A DNA stretch of 64,000 nt from Ectobius pallidus (lineage: Eukaryota > Arthropoda > Insecta > Blattodea > Ectobiidae): assembly GCA_964059195.1 (NCBI GenBank), contig CAXKWD010000007.1, positions 1,860,001-1,924,000 on the forward strand, given 5' to 3'. This document shows, in pieces, positions 43,352 to 55,387 of the stretch. The notes below the pieces were generated by a model. The model had not been told where the DNA came from. It searched no databases and was given only the letters and a program-made list of their open reading frames with translations. The position numbers and the translations under genes were made by a program. Each line of letters begins with the position of its first letter. Within the stretch, counting starts at the first letter, position 1.

Positions 43352-43781
43352 TAGGGATGGGTCGATACCAGATTTTCTCGATACTCTATACCGATACATG
43401 ATTTTTTCCTCAATACTCGATACTTGGATACTCGATACCGTCAACTTTTCCAGTTTCAATAAATAGGTACATTAAAAATTAAAAGTTGAGAGAACTGTGT
43501 AATACCAACTAAATTAATTAAGTGTGCATATTTAATGTGACAAAATTTAATATCATCAGTAGCCTATAATTATTCTTAAACTCTATATTAAAACTAAAAT
43601 TAGTTTTTGAAACAGTCCACTTACAAGTTTTTGTTAAAAAATACTAGCATTCTCACTTAATTGCAGAATTACAAAAGTATCGAAAAAGTATCGAGCGAGT
43701 TTTCTGAAGTATCGCTCGATGTCGATACCATGCAAGTATCGAGAGGATCGAGGTATCGAAAGTACCGAAGACCCATCCCTA
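43352..43781 (+). mobile_element. hAT element with ATCGATA-rich ends, short form (430 bp)
   Basis: Same TIRs and orientation as 33348-33962. The 8-bp flanks ctgaatac and gtgattac agree at six of eight positions. Its right flank is at the same time the left target duplication of the next hAT element. Confidence 0.85.
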
Positions 43782-43789
43782 GTGATTAC

Positions 43790-44820
43790 TAGGGCCCGGA
43801 TTTTTATGTGCTAAAAAACTTAAAAATATTTATTTTTTGTGTGCTAAAAATTTTAAAAATATGTGCTAAAAAGATTCTGAAAAAAGAAACAAAAACACCA
43901 GAATGTTTGTAACTTACTAGAACAAATTATATTGAAACTCACCAATTGCAGCTAAACATCAGATGTAAAACGCTAACTGGAGTTGCAGTGCACAACAAAT
44001 GTAATCTCCAGATTATGGATCACAAATCCTTGCCTATTATCTGAGAATAATGCCTCATATTGAGAAAAGGAACGTTCTACTTCACACGATGTTAACCTGG
44101 CATATTTGAAGAAGGGTATATCACTAACACACACACGATCAAGTTCACTTATGTTTTGTCCTTCCAAAACTTGCAGAGGGTTTGGTAGCCACCATTTTTC
44201 TCAAACCTTTAAATTTTGTTCTTAGAACTTCTATTTTCGAACCTGAGATAGTGTTAAGTTGCCTTTCAACATATTGTATTTCTTTAACTGAATTACTCAA
44301 TAAATCTAAAGAAGTTTTCTAGTTTCTTTATTGAGTGAATCAAGAAGCCGAAATTAGCCGATATGAAAGCCAAGTCACATTTTAAAGTAGTATCACATTA
44401 AATTCTGAATAATCTCAATTGCAGAGGCATCATCTTTGTCCAGTTCTCTTACTACAGATACAAATGCTTCAAAATGATATGCATAATACAGCATAATACA
44501 ATGTGTTCTTCCCCGATAAGCAAGTGCAAGTGAATCACTTTCACCTCACTGCAAGTGAAGCATTTTTATTGAATTCTTTCGAGATACAAATTTTCGTTGT
44601 AAAATGTTAAAAGAGAATGAGGAAAAGTACTAAAATATTTATTTATGGAGAACATATAAAAAATATTTATTCACATAACATTTTTGTAAAACATGTGTTT
44701 TTATGTGAAATAAAATTTGGAATTTGCATTTGTCAGACCTCGATTTGGATATTAAAGTTTGTTTGAGGAATGTACGCATCAGGAAAAAAACCATTTTTTT
44801 ACATACAAATCCGGGCCCTA
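43790..44820 (-). mobile_element. hAT element with transposase remnant, 1.0 kb
   Basis: TIR tagggcccggattt... and ...aaatccgggccctaa-type end with a perfect 8-bp duplication gtgattac (43782-43789 and 44821-44828). The minus strand at 44167-43973 reads DIPFFKYARLTSCEVERSFS, then QYEALFSDNR and LEITFVVHCNS, the hAT C-terminal dimerisation domain ('.P.ts...ERsFS....l...R..l....le....l..n'). Upstream parts of the transposase are degraded. Confidence 0.88.
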
Positions 44821-45014
44821 GTGATTACAATGAGAAAATAACAATATTTGATTTTCCCCCTAGATAATTACATTGTGCTGTCTCCAATTGTTAAAACTTT
44901 TTCAGTTTCCATGGTAATTACTGATTACATGGAGTTGTTCTGAACGTTTAAAACTGAATTGTTTCCATGGTGCTCAGTAGAGCTAGGATTTTCATTTGGA
45001 GAATATGTAGGCTA

Positions 45015-45816
45015 CTACCCGCGCGCCATATCTTGAGCGCTCGATTTACGGGGAAGTGAGGGTCGGGGGGAACAAAACATAGCTATTCCGCCAGTCTTTC
45101 TGCAGTGTTGTCAACTAAAGAAATAACGTTTCAGCAGAATCGCGCGTATGGTATTTTATGTAGTGACTTTAATATACAACGATTTTAATGCAGTCCAATA
45201 ATATAACGTGGTGACGGTATTGCGTAACAATTAATTACACGTCATAAGCCTTGGTTATCAAATAAGTCATCAAATAAGAATATTATGCATAATATAGGCT
45301 CAATATTTTTACACTGGATGACTATTTTAAGCATAAAGAAGAGTCTTAGCAGAACATGCTTCACCATTTCGTGTTTTAAAACGTAAGAGAGGTAAGGCAT
45401 CTAAAAGTGGAGAAAGCTATAGGCCTAATTTTAAACGTATTTAATACAAATTGTGAAAAGTTCGCTCAACTTTCAGTCCATGAAATTGACATCAGAGTTC
45501 ACGGGATCGTCAGAAATTAGCACATACGGAATTCTTAAAGAGGTGAGGAAAGTGTTGGATGTACAATGAAGTGTTTGTGAAATCAGCAGTTCGAAAGATT
45601 GTATATTTCTCCATAACTCGATGCGTCAGAAAAGATAATGTCAATAAATAAATAGGAATCCTGAGACAGAATGAAAGCTTAGTATTGAAGCCACTAGATG
45701 TCAGGGTGTATAGCGTACTTCGTGTTTCAATGTTGTCAGCTTAACCTACGAAGTTGAACGAAACCTACCGAATGAGGACTAGGGAGCCGAGCGCTCAAGA
45801 AATCGCGCGCGGGTAG
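45015..45816 (+). mobile_element. TIR element with CG-rich ends, 802 bp
   Basis: Ends ctacccgcgcgccatatctt and its near complement (gagcgctcaagaaatcgcgcgcgggtag at the right), flanked by TA (45013-45014 and 45817-45818). The inverted gagcgctcga motif extends the TIR. No transposase recognised; a Tc1/mariner-type target is assumed from TA. Confidence 0.8.
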
Positions 45817-45929
45817 TACACAAATATGTAGTGAAAATGATGAATTATGTAACAAAGCATTTAAATCATCTCACATTTGTAACCATTTATTCATTATCAT
45901 GTTTATTGTGTTCAACTCCCAAATTTAAG

Positions 45930-46150
45930 GTTGAGTTTTTAATTTTAAAAAATACACGTTTAGAGATTCCCTGAATCCAAAAATACTATTTTCGGAAATA
46001 TGTCTGTGTCTGTGAAGAGCCTAGCAACAGAACAGAAAATTGTATAAAAATAAAATTTGGAGATGTGACAGGAAGATTGGCGACTTTACATGAAGAAAAT
46101 TTACTTTGTCACGATCTTCTCGAAAACAGCTCTTACGATTTTGTATAAAT
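45930..46150 (-). repeat. GACAGACG-family repeat fragment
   Basis: Reverse complement contains tgtctgtgtctg complement, 'tttttggattcaggga' and 'atgtaaagtcgccaa', in the same order as 27840-28090. Confidence 0.6.
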
Positions 46151-46729
46151 TTTACACATGCAATGCTTATACAGTCAACCCTCGATATAATGCCCCTCTT
46201 TACAGTGCCAATAAATGCAAGAGAACGGATCTTCTCCCATATAAAATACATAAGAAACCTTGTTACTGTGCCAATTCATTTAATGCCAGTGAATATAAGA
46301 CAGGATTTTTACAAAATGTTACTTGCAGTGATTTTTTCAGTTGCAGAATTCTTTTAAAACTGGCGTGAATGTTAGGAAGATTATTTAAGAAACATAATAT
46401 ACTGCATTCCCCCCACCACTAACTGTAAATGCGTGGTTGGATATGAATAAAGCTATGTTAAGAAGTCGGACATGCAGCCTGCATGAGGGTAGAGCAGGTA
46501 GAAAGAGCCTTCATACAATGAGGCATTCCAGACTTTCACTAGTTTTAATCCAGTGTCCATTCAGCTGTTAAACACTACACTACAGTTACTCGTAAGATTG
46601 TTAAAATGAAAAGAGCTGTTGTTACACTTCAAGAGAAACCAGAAGTTTATGAATACAGTGAAAGATTTCCAAACCTTAGCCAGCAGCCTATTGCGTCGCA
46701 TTTTTTATTATTGTGGGGGAAAACTGTTA

Positions 46730-47708
46730 TGGGCCATTCAGATAGAAACTTAACCGTAAACGTAAGAACGTAAACTTAAACGCACACTTTAGCATGGCAC
46801 TGAGCATTCGCAATGAAAACTTAAACGTAAGTAACAACCAATCACAAACGAGAACGTGAACAGCTGATAAAAATGGCCGCAGCAGACGAAAATACTTTCA
46901 TGTTTCTATTAAACATGCATTCATTCATTTTTATTGTCATTAGATCAAAATATATAGTTGTAATAGACATTGTCCAAAGAATATACAAAACTATTTATAT
47001 AATAAAAATAATACTATAAAATTAGAGCCTTAAATCATTCATGTCAGACATTTCATACTCGTCGATACTGTAAAAACATTTAAGTCGTTTTTAACCAATT
47101 TTTTATAACTATTTTAAAACGATTAAGTGTAGCAGTTCTAGCACTAAGTGGCAGCTTATTAAAAAGCTTATCACTTAAATAATTAAAACTGTTTTGGGTT
47201 TTACTTAACCTAGCAAAATTTATATTTATATGATCCCTATACCTAGTATCATGGTCATGATCATGGAAATCCAGTGTGTAGGCCATTAAAAATTTACATC
47301 ATACAACCGTATGCAGACATATAAAAATTAACAGAATATTATATGTGCTGTATTTACTACTGTAGTTAATTTTTTGGGGAACTATTGTTCATATTATATT
47401 TTCCTTCAATGCCGCATCTTTATATAATGGATGCCATTTATCATAATGACGGGTTTCTCATTTATAGACGCCATCTCTTGGCTACTTCCATTTCCGTCTG
47501 CTGTTCTGTTCTCTGATTGGTTGTATCGTTATTTTTCGCATAAACATAACGCAGAAGCTTGGTGTTTACAAGCTTCTACGTTACGTTTAATTTTACGTTT
47601 AAGTTTCACGTTTACGTGATGCATTGTGAATGGTCACATTGAAAAACATGGCCGCAAACTTCTATGTTTACGTTACGTTTACGGTTAACTTTCTATCTGA
47701 ATGGGCCA
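46730..47708 (+). mobile_element. PIF/Harbinger MITE inside the pogo transposase
   Basis: Ends TGGGCCATTCAGATAGAAAC and its near complement, TTA duplications at 46727-46729 and 47709-47711. The TIRs continue as 'ttaaccgtaaacgtaa' with several acgta subrepeats on both sides. It contains a LINE fragment and no transposase. Confidence 0.88.
46913..47290 (-). mobile_element. LINE ORF2 C-terminal fragment (innermost layer)
   Basis: The minus strand at 47286-47080 reads HDTRYRDHININFARLSKTQ, NSFNYLSDKLFNKLPLSART and FKIVIKNWLKTT, the conserved end of CR1/jockey-type ORF2 ('TR......l..P......q.s..y.g.k.wN.LP..ir.....f'). The 3' tail is (TGAA)n near 46920. Confidence 0.75.
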
Positions 47709-47849
47709 TTAGTCGGAGATGCATAGGAAATTTTATATTATGCCACATTTATTTTGAAAATTAAATTTCGTTTTAGTGCCACCCTCACTTTGTGCCACTA
47801 AATGATAGACAACGGATGGTGGCATTATATCGAGGGTTGACTGTACTAA

Positions 47850-48926
47850 CAGTTAAAACTATTATTTGAAACTTTTTTATTTAATCTGAAGCCACCCACT
47901 CTGAATAGGTTCTCTTTTGCAACATGACCTCTTGTTCTATATCAGAATGTGAAGCGAGAAAATTGCAATGGTCATGCTTAGAGTAAAGAAAGTTACGAGA
48001 GTACATTAATCGGATTTTATTTGCGTTATGTATCCTTCGGGGATGCGATGTGATCTGTTAAAAACATTCTCTTAATTTTTTAAACCGATTTACATGAAGA
48101 GAATCTCATACACAATAATTATATTATACTAAGAGGCTTACTTTTATTTAGGCAGAGATATTTTTGAATGTTCTTATTATGTCATATGATGTTAGGAGGA
48201 CAATTTTTACTAAAGGAATCTTTTCTAAGGAAATCCCGTTAGGAAGATGAATAATGTCTCCATTTATAATTTGGCACACCCATTTATAAAGGCAAACAAC
48301 ATTTTTAAGTAAAACAGCCCTTGTGCAGTGGTGTGGGAAAATTGTCGTGTTTTGTCAAAGTTAATGGCTATCTTTGGTGTTACTCAATTACAGGTTGTTG
48401 TAGTTTTTAATTTATACGAATATAATATGAAAATGGACTGTGTACTGTGTAAAGGTAAAGCTCTAGTGATTAGAGTCAGCCTGTGCTGTACAGCATTTTC
48501 CCCTCCACTGCTTCAAAGTCACAAAGCACGGGAAGGAAATTATAAAGAGGCGAGGCTATAAGAGGATTATGCACTCCCATACCAGCCACTCCACTGCGCG
48601 TTCCTTTATCTGCCAAAGTTGTACACACCTTTTTTTATTTATTTATTATATTCTGCATGCCCCGTTACCTTGATAACATTACATACATTCTTACATCACA
48701 TTTGACATTATCTTCTTCACACTATTTATCACTGATAATGTCATAACATTTGCATTAGTTGTAGCGTCTATGTATTTACAAAGAATGCTTTAGAGTTTCC
48801 CTTTACTCATTGTACACCCCTTGTGGGCCGCAACTAAACGCCAGTCTCTCGCTACCAGAGATACTCGGTTGTAGGCTTAGAGATTCTAGCGATAATTTGA
48901 TACTGCCATGGATACAATCTAAATAC
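47850..48926. other. No gene; T-rich and repeat-like DNA
   Basis: A ttttttatttatttatta stretch at 48632-48650 may be the tail of a minus-strand retroelement fragment. Nothing else recognised. Confidence 0.35.
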
Positions 48927-49224
48927 TTAAAGGCCATGTTAACTTAAAATCAAGTGACTCTCAGAATAAAGAGTTTGTTTAGTAAAATACAGCAGTGAAA
49001 ACCCCATGTTTCTACGATGCTTCGTTCTCGCGAATTCGAAGAATAACTGATGCGGCTTCCAGCGGAGTGACGCCAGAGCGCTCTAGCTGCAGACAGCCCG
49101 CGCGCCGTCGCCACCTATGGTGGTCATGTCAGACTTGTGGAGGGGACAAACCGTGTTGGTTTAAAAATTTCAATCGATATTATTTCATATTTCCAAAGTA
49201 CATAGCTGGACTGGAAATAACGTA

Positions 49225-49767
49225 ATTAATCAGTGCGAACATGAAGAAATTATTGAAGATGAAGCAAGTGAATGGATCAGACCGGAGTCAAACGATTACA
49301 TGTTACTGTCATCTGTTATAAAAACAGGAATTTGATTGAAGATTTGAAGCACGCAAAGAACTATTGTCATACAGGACATTTAGAGTCTTATCATAATGTA
49401 GCACTAAAATACAAGCCGAAAAAGATTCACTTTAGTTACGACGGAATGGTACTACAATCGATGTTGGCGATTATGGATTATAACTATAATGTAAACAGAA
49501 ACGTTACAAGTGAAAAACTGAAATACTCAAAACAAAACAAAAAAAGTGGGTAATGGTTTCAGTTTATGAAAGTAAAAGTGACGAGTGGCGTAATGACATA
49601 GTGAACAATTCAATAATTGAATAATTCAAACATTGAATTTGTGGAAGATCCTTACCTGGCTAAAGATGTTCCACGATGTATCGCTCCAGTGGCCCATCCT
49701 GAATCGCTGGAAGCTTTGGAGAGATTCTCTTTCGAGATTCCAAGAACTTTAAAGATACCGCAGTAAC
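49225..49767 (+). pseudogene. Kolobok-type transposase C-terminal remnant
   Basis: Three successive frames together read: QCEHEEIIEDEASEWIRPES, LSSVI, then IEDLKHAKNYCHTGHLESYH, YKPKKIHFSYDGMVLQSMLA, IMDYNYNVNR, then SVYESKSDEWRNDIVNNSII and VEDPYLAKDVPRC. The block 'l..dl......fCHTg.LE.yHs..lkY.Pk..hF.y.gM.aR..LA.ldhN.N..R' is typical of Kolobok-type transposases; the CHTGxLExYH and YDGM motifs are clear. The N-terminal catalytic part is missing and at least two frameshifts separate the pieces. Confidence 0.7.
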
Positions 49768-50059
49768 AACTTTGTCCAGTAGTAACTTTCGATATATATT
49801 TACAGTACCGGTATTTAATTATTAGTTTAAATTTAGTATATTACTTACAACTTTGATCTTATTTACAGCAAAATTTAAATTACAATACTTTTTTTCTAGG
49901 ATTTAATTGTTCTTTCAATTGCATGAAAATAAATGACCAAACTAAATATTTTACAGACATACGCCTAGTACTGTAAAAAGAAGATTGAGTTGACTTTAAA
50001 AACTCTGTATAACATTTTTTAACCTCACCGTAGTTGTGGATTCAGGGTTAAAATTTCAA

Positions 50060-50583
50060 TTAATCAAAATACGAAATATCTCTTCCGTCAGCAGGTTGAA
50101 ATTGTCTGTACTCTTTGTTAGGCTCAGGGTATTCGTCCCTAATCTGTTTAACTATGCATGAAGGTATGACTTTTCTATTGCCTTTTCCGAAGGGCTTCCA
50201 AGAATTAATCCAGTAGACGAATTGTCTGTAAGCTACATAACGCATGTTCCTATTGTTCGCTACTCGTAACTGTTCCCTTTCAAAATTGGATTCAGCTCTC
50301 ACCATCATAAGGGGCCTAGCAGTGTTCAATGTGTCCCTATTTAATACAACAGAATGAAGGGAATTATGAGAATATAATGCAGTCAGCACTTCCCTTATCA
50401 TAACACTTTCAGAACACTTTCAGAACAGCAGAAACATTCATTATGAATCGCTGAAAAAACACATTCACCACAGTTGCATTAATCAGTACTATTTACACGG
50501 TCAGCATTCCCAGTATTTTCTTCATCTGACCTTATAATTACACTTTTTTTCGGCTCAAATTGATATGGCCTGATTCCAGACAT
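50060..50583 (-). pseudogene. P2X7 C-terminal (ballast) domain-like protein, broken
   Basis: Starts at an ATG (50583-50581), MSGIRPYQFEPKKS, then CNCGECVFSAIHNECFCC, then MRYVAYRQFVYWINSWKPFG and KGNRKVIPSCIVKQIRDEYP to a stop near 50060; about 170 residues. The order YxFEP, WCxCGxC...CCxE, YRxFxxWxxG, LGKGNRxxIPSCVVxxIRxxFP is that of the cysteine-rich, zinc-binding cytoplasmic domain of vertebrate P2X7, which occurs in invertebrates as stand-alone proteins. Defects: a taa where the tryptophan before CNCGEC is expected, and an 11-bp tandem duplication (50403-50424) that shifts the frame after CCSES. No transmembrane segments. Confidence 0.75.
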
Positions 50584-50636
50584 GACACGAGAAACTTTAA
50601 ATTTATAATAATTTTAACACACGAGATGACACCAGC

Positions 50637-50924
50637 CATAGGCGTAACCAGGCCGACCATACGGGGTCTGGGGGTCCGGGGGTCCTCCCCCGGAAAATTA
50701 AAAAAATTAAGATGCACAATAACGAGTTTTAAGCTTCCGGGGGTCCTCCCCCGGAAAATTTTAAAAATTAAGACGCACAATAACGAGTTTTAAGCTTCCC
50801 ACGCTTTATACTTTTATTTAGTAATTTATGGGCAGACTTTAAAAATTATACAATTTTCCTTTTTTTAATCAATGGGGGGGGGGGGGGGGTTCAAACCCCC
50901 AACCCCCTCCTCGTTACGCCTATG
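50637..50924 (-). mobile_element. Non-autonomous hAT element (MITE), 288 bp
   Basis: Same family as 2539-2892 in reverse orientation: CATAGGCGTAACC and CGTTACGCCTATG ends with a perfect 8-bp duplication acaccagc (50629-50636 and 50925-50932). It includes two 'cgggggtcctcccccggaaa' hairpins and a G-run at about 50875-50890. Confidence 0.92.
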
Positions 50925-51177
50925 ACACCAGCAATGAATTAGCAAACACAGACTGATGTGTCGGCTACATATGGCTGGCATTCCAATGCTTCCTCACAGT
51001 GCTGGCGAGAGCGCTGTGACGTCATATCGCATTACTGACGGAACTTTTCTACTTGGATTGCGGGCGAACGGTTAAACATAGAAAGATCGGGTTTTCGCAC
51101 AAACTAATCTTTAAATATCCTCTTTTTAAACCAGCTTTCACCTAAAAATGCATTTTTTAAGTTAACAGGGCCTTTAA

Positions 51178-53685
51178 TAATAGCTGAAATGAATAGTTGA
51201 TAAACACCCTGTGTCCGGGCCAGAAGGAACGTTTAGGGAGCCCCCTATTGATTGCGAGCATTACAAAGACAGCGGGCCGTGAGGAAGCAAAGCCATGGCT
51301 ACTCTCCATGTGGCCAAGCTTACTGTTGCTATGGAAACGGAAGTTAGTATATAATACATTGTTTGCAGATGACATCGTCCCGAAATATGGTAAGACTTGA
51401 TTAATACAATGTTGGGCTGTTTATGGTTGCATGCGGACAACTCGGAAACTACCAACCGATATGGAAAATTCTTATTTTATAGCTGTACAGTAATACTAAA
51501 AAAGAAAATAACTAAGGATAGTAAAAATTTGTATAAATATTGTTAGAACTGTTTTAAAAATATGTAAATTACATGCTTGTCCTAAGTAAGGCTCTAGACA
51601 AATTCCCCGAATAGCTTAGGCATGGCAGCTGTTGATACTGGGATCAAATAAACGCTGAAGGGGAGTACTAGGTATTTGTGATACAAGTGTTAAAAAGATT
51701 TTATTTTGCGAGTAGGTATGTTTGCGAAACGAGCCCGTAAGGACAAGGGCAGCAATCCTACGAGCAAAATAAAATAATTTACCACGTGTATCATACATTA
51801 TTTTAGGCAGAAAGAAATTAATATTTGTGCCTCGAGTTCAACACACACATGCGCAGAGACATAGAGAGAAGTAGTTAAATGATTATTCACAAAGGAAGTA
51901 CATGGCTGCCAACACGCGGAATGGATTATGTCGATAACGCTTTTCAACCACCTAGTATGACGATTTTTGCGACCATAGTGAGAAATTTAACATTTAAAAA
52001 AGTGTATTAATTTGTAATAGTTAAATGTGTATATGCAAATTAATATTTTCAACTAAAAGAACATTCTCCATGTGTTGTAAAATCAACGCGAGGTGTAGAA
52101 CACGACACGCCGGTGTTAATAGCAGTATTATTATTACAAACAAAGGCATCGGAATTAACGTAAGTAATGAGAACTAGATTCTAGGTTAAGTTAGGAGCAG
52201 CATACTGAATATCGTTATGTCATACTGAATCTCTTCGTGCCCAGGGAAATTTCATTGCTGCGACAAGCATTCCTCTTTTGTTTTTTGCGTTGATTTTACA
52301 ACACTAGTGCTATAATGTGTTTCAAGTTCTCGTCTTCATGCCTCCTCTTGGGTTAGGGCTCCAATCAAACGTCTCTGCCAAGACGTCACACCTTTAATTT
52401 ATGTATAAAGCACGCAAAATAACGCTTTAGCGAACGAATGCATGTTCGCTTAAATTTGTTGTTTTATGACCAAATATACGCTTAAATCCATGTTACAGTT
52501 GGTATGACAGGTCAATGCTATCTGGATTTTGTTTACAGATTGCCATGACGACTTTAGCGTCCTAGGCCGATATGCAATTTTAGCGGCCTAGGTTGCTAAA
52601 AGACAATTTTCGGCGTGTTACCAGTCCGACAAACAGCTGTTTTAGAGAGCGTGTACTATAAAAAAGTGTTTCCAGGGAAAAAATATAGGTTTTCCTCACT
52701 GGTCCTATATGTTTTTTGGGGGGTGCTGAATCTGAATTTTAGGTTTGCCATCTTGGTTTCACAATGAAAATCGTGAAAAAAACTCAAAATGGTGGAACTA
52801 ATGGAACAGTTTTTCGCTGTGGTTTTAAACCTTTATAGGTCTTGATTTATTTTAGGCATTTTAGGTTCTGTATGGGCCCTGTGAAATTCGAAAGTCTGTT
52901 GGTCTGAAGACATAAGAATTGTCTAATATGTGCCTGACATGTAAACAATTGCTATCATTTTTAGAATGTCCAGAATTTAGTAGGAACATTAAGAGAGTGT
53001 ATGGGAACAGGGCTCATAAAGTCGATTTTTATTTTAATTAGACGTTTAGTCAAATTATACTTTATTTCACTTTAGATGTATTCTGGACTGTCAACTTTTG
53101 TTGTAGTGCGTATTTATAATAGATATGTTTTTCTGTATAGACATTAGACGTTAGGACCAAAGGGCAAAAAATGGATTGCTTGATAACATTAAAAAAATTG
53201 GGGCTGAAGTACAAAAACAAATCGGAACTCCATTAGTACGCGTAGTTAAACGTTATTCAAAACTTTTGTCTTCTTGACAAAAGAGCCCTATTTCTATCTT
53301 GCAGAAATAATCTAGAACGTGCAGCTCAGAGTTAAATAAGGTGTTAAGGTTATGGGCTATTAACAGACCTCGTATGTAGTTTGCAAATGCAATTTAAACA
53401 AAATCCTCACAGGAATTGTCGAGAAAAACGCGAGAAATAGTTCACGTCAAGTCGTCGTGTATTTGTGAGCACCCTGTAGGAAACCCTTGCTAATTTGCAA
53501 TGACGGAGGGTGTTGGAGATTTAAACGGGGGGATGACTCAAGTGGGTCCATGCAGATGTGCTCCCAATCAATAACCCAATTCAATCAGCATGTGTGCCAT
53601 CTGTAGACTTCATAACAACTTTCAATTAATTATTATATCAGATTGAAAGTTTCTCAGGATATTCCTCACACACTCCCGTTATTCT
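51178..53685. other. No gene recognised
   Basis: Only the repeat block shared with 8125-8265 (at 52125-52260). Open stretches in 51157-51798 lack recognisable domains. Confidence 0.4.
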
Positions 53686-53689
53686 GAGA

Positions 53690-53890
53690 TTGTCCATCTG
53701 TCTGTCTGTCCATGTGCCTTTACATGCGATAACTCAAATATACTTTATCGGATTTTCATGAAACTTGTCATACGCATTTATAACATCCATGGGAGGAAGC
53801 CTATTCATATTGGACCAAATCGGCGACCGGTACCGGAGTAATGCCCAATTTAGTGCCTATTTTAGGGTAATACATTAGAAAGAACTATTT
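53690..53890 (+). repeat. Copy of the 'CATGAAACTTG' interspersed repeat
   Basis: tgtctgtctgtccatgtgcc, gcgataactcaaata and tttatcggattttcatgaaa are shared with 57960-58160. Ends with ctattttagggtaatacatt, which is found inverted at 61140-61155. Confidence 0.65.
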
Positions 53891-53894
53891 ATCA

Positions 53895-55380
53895 AATACA
53901 AATATACTCATTCAAATATTCGCAAGGCTGAGTTCGTGTATGACATATAAATTAGGCATGCCTCATAGGCTATCACTTCATTTAAATATTAGCAACATAG
54001 CACAGCACATGCAAGTTGGCAATATACAGTAGTGTCGAGAATCCATCCATTCACTATACAGCGTGTCCACTTTAAACTAATATGATCACGTGGTCATAAA
54101 TAATTAGTATGAGGCGATTTTTCACAATTACATTATTTTGGCGAGAATGTATATATCATGCTGTAGATAAAACTTAATGACAAAAACAGAGAAAGAATCT
54201 GGGGACAGTAAATTTTACGTAAGGAGACAGCTATTAGATAGGCTACTATAGCAGGTAATGGTGTGAAGTGGTTCTTTATACAAATTTGTCAAGATGTCAT
54301 CACGTTTGTATATTTCCTAAATATTACAAATTCTCCTTACATTACATTGCCAGACTAACAAGAACACTTTCATGTCAAACAAAAGTGTAGTTTATTACAA
54401 TGCAGATGGCTCTCACAAACGCGATCTCAAAACTCAGAACGTAAAGCATAAGCAATCCATTAATACTATTGGAAATAATAGAAAAATTTGGCGGCTTTTT
54501 ACACATTCTACTTTCTTATGTAACAAATTCGACGGAATGTCCAGATCACTGCTAATATCGGCAGATTAAGAAAATTTACGTAACATACTCCCTAGGCTGC
54601 CTGTCGCTTTTATAATAACAATTCTACATTTTCTATAAATTTGTCAATATGTCAACAAAAAATAACTTTTATAGACGTTAGGTACCCTAAGATAAATTTG
54701 TAAGATTTTTACCTGTCAATGCCCAAGTTTTGAGAAACAACAATTTGTACAATTGTGATACAAATCTACAAAATTCGCATTACATTTTGTGTACAGTTGT
54801 CAGCATTTATGAAATACACAATTGTCAAAATGTAAACCTGTAAGACAGTTTTATGTCCCCTGAAAAATTGTAACTTTTATGAACTAGGGAGGGCCCAGGC
54901 AGAAGCTATTAATCTTCACATTACAGGCTAATTCAGTTCTGCAGGAAATGTCGCCACATTTAACGCGTGCTTTTTTAAGGCTGAGACGGTCTAGGGGGGT
55001 AGTGAACATGATTAATGTTTGTGTGAGGAAATTGCAACCTGACGGCGCGAAATTTCCCATCTCCGTGTTAATGAGGCGAAGGCAGAGAGTGGGTGGAACA
55101 GAAGCCGTATACTGCATTTCCCATAATGAATGTGTACTGTTCTGAGTGTAAGTGACTTTTTAACAGTCCCTAAATCGCTATTGTAGAAAAAGTAGTGTGC
55201 AATACATATGCGTTGCACTCGCTGGCAATGTTTTGATATACCGATAGAGGCGCTGGTACTCATTGTCATGATGAGATAAGAAAAACTATACAAACACTTT
55301 TCGGAAAGTAATTACTGGCCTCATTATAAACATAGAATACTGAAACATAAGACCGTCTTTCCAGTAAACAATTAAATACA
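53895..55380. other. No gene recognised
   Basis: AT-rich, no element border seen. Short overlapping open frames on both strands at 54884-55293 resemble nothing known to me. Confidence 0.4.
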
Positions 55381-55387
55381 GGGCTAA

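Larger units (their letters stand above)
46172..47843 (+). mobile_element. pogo/Tigger element carrying nested insertions
   Basis: Ends cagtcaaccctcgatataat and attatatcgagggttgactg, flanked by TA (46170-46171 and 47844-47845). At 46606 a frame reads MKRAVVTLQEKPEVYEYSER then LSQQPIASHFLLLWGKTV; beyond the inner element it goes on as SRRCIGNFI, matching the CENP-B/Tc5-type HTH of pogo transposases. The catalytic part is deleted. The inner Harbinger MITE occupies 46730-47708. Confidence 0.88.
48931..51173 (+). mobile_element. Kolobok-like element with TTAA target, 2.2 kb
   Basis: TTAA at 48927-48930 and 51174-51177. Ends aggccatgttaacttaaaat and its counterpart ttttttaagttaacagggcct. Inside: a broken transposase C-terminus on the plus strand (49225-49767), a convergent P2X7-C-domain-like ORF on the minus strand (50060-50583) and a nested hAT MITE (50637-50924). 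TTAA targets are shared by Kolobok and piggyBac; the protein fits Kolobok, not piggyBac. Confidence 0.82.
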
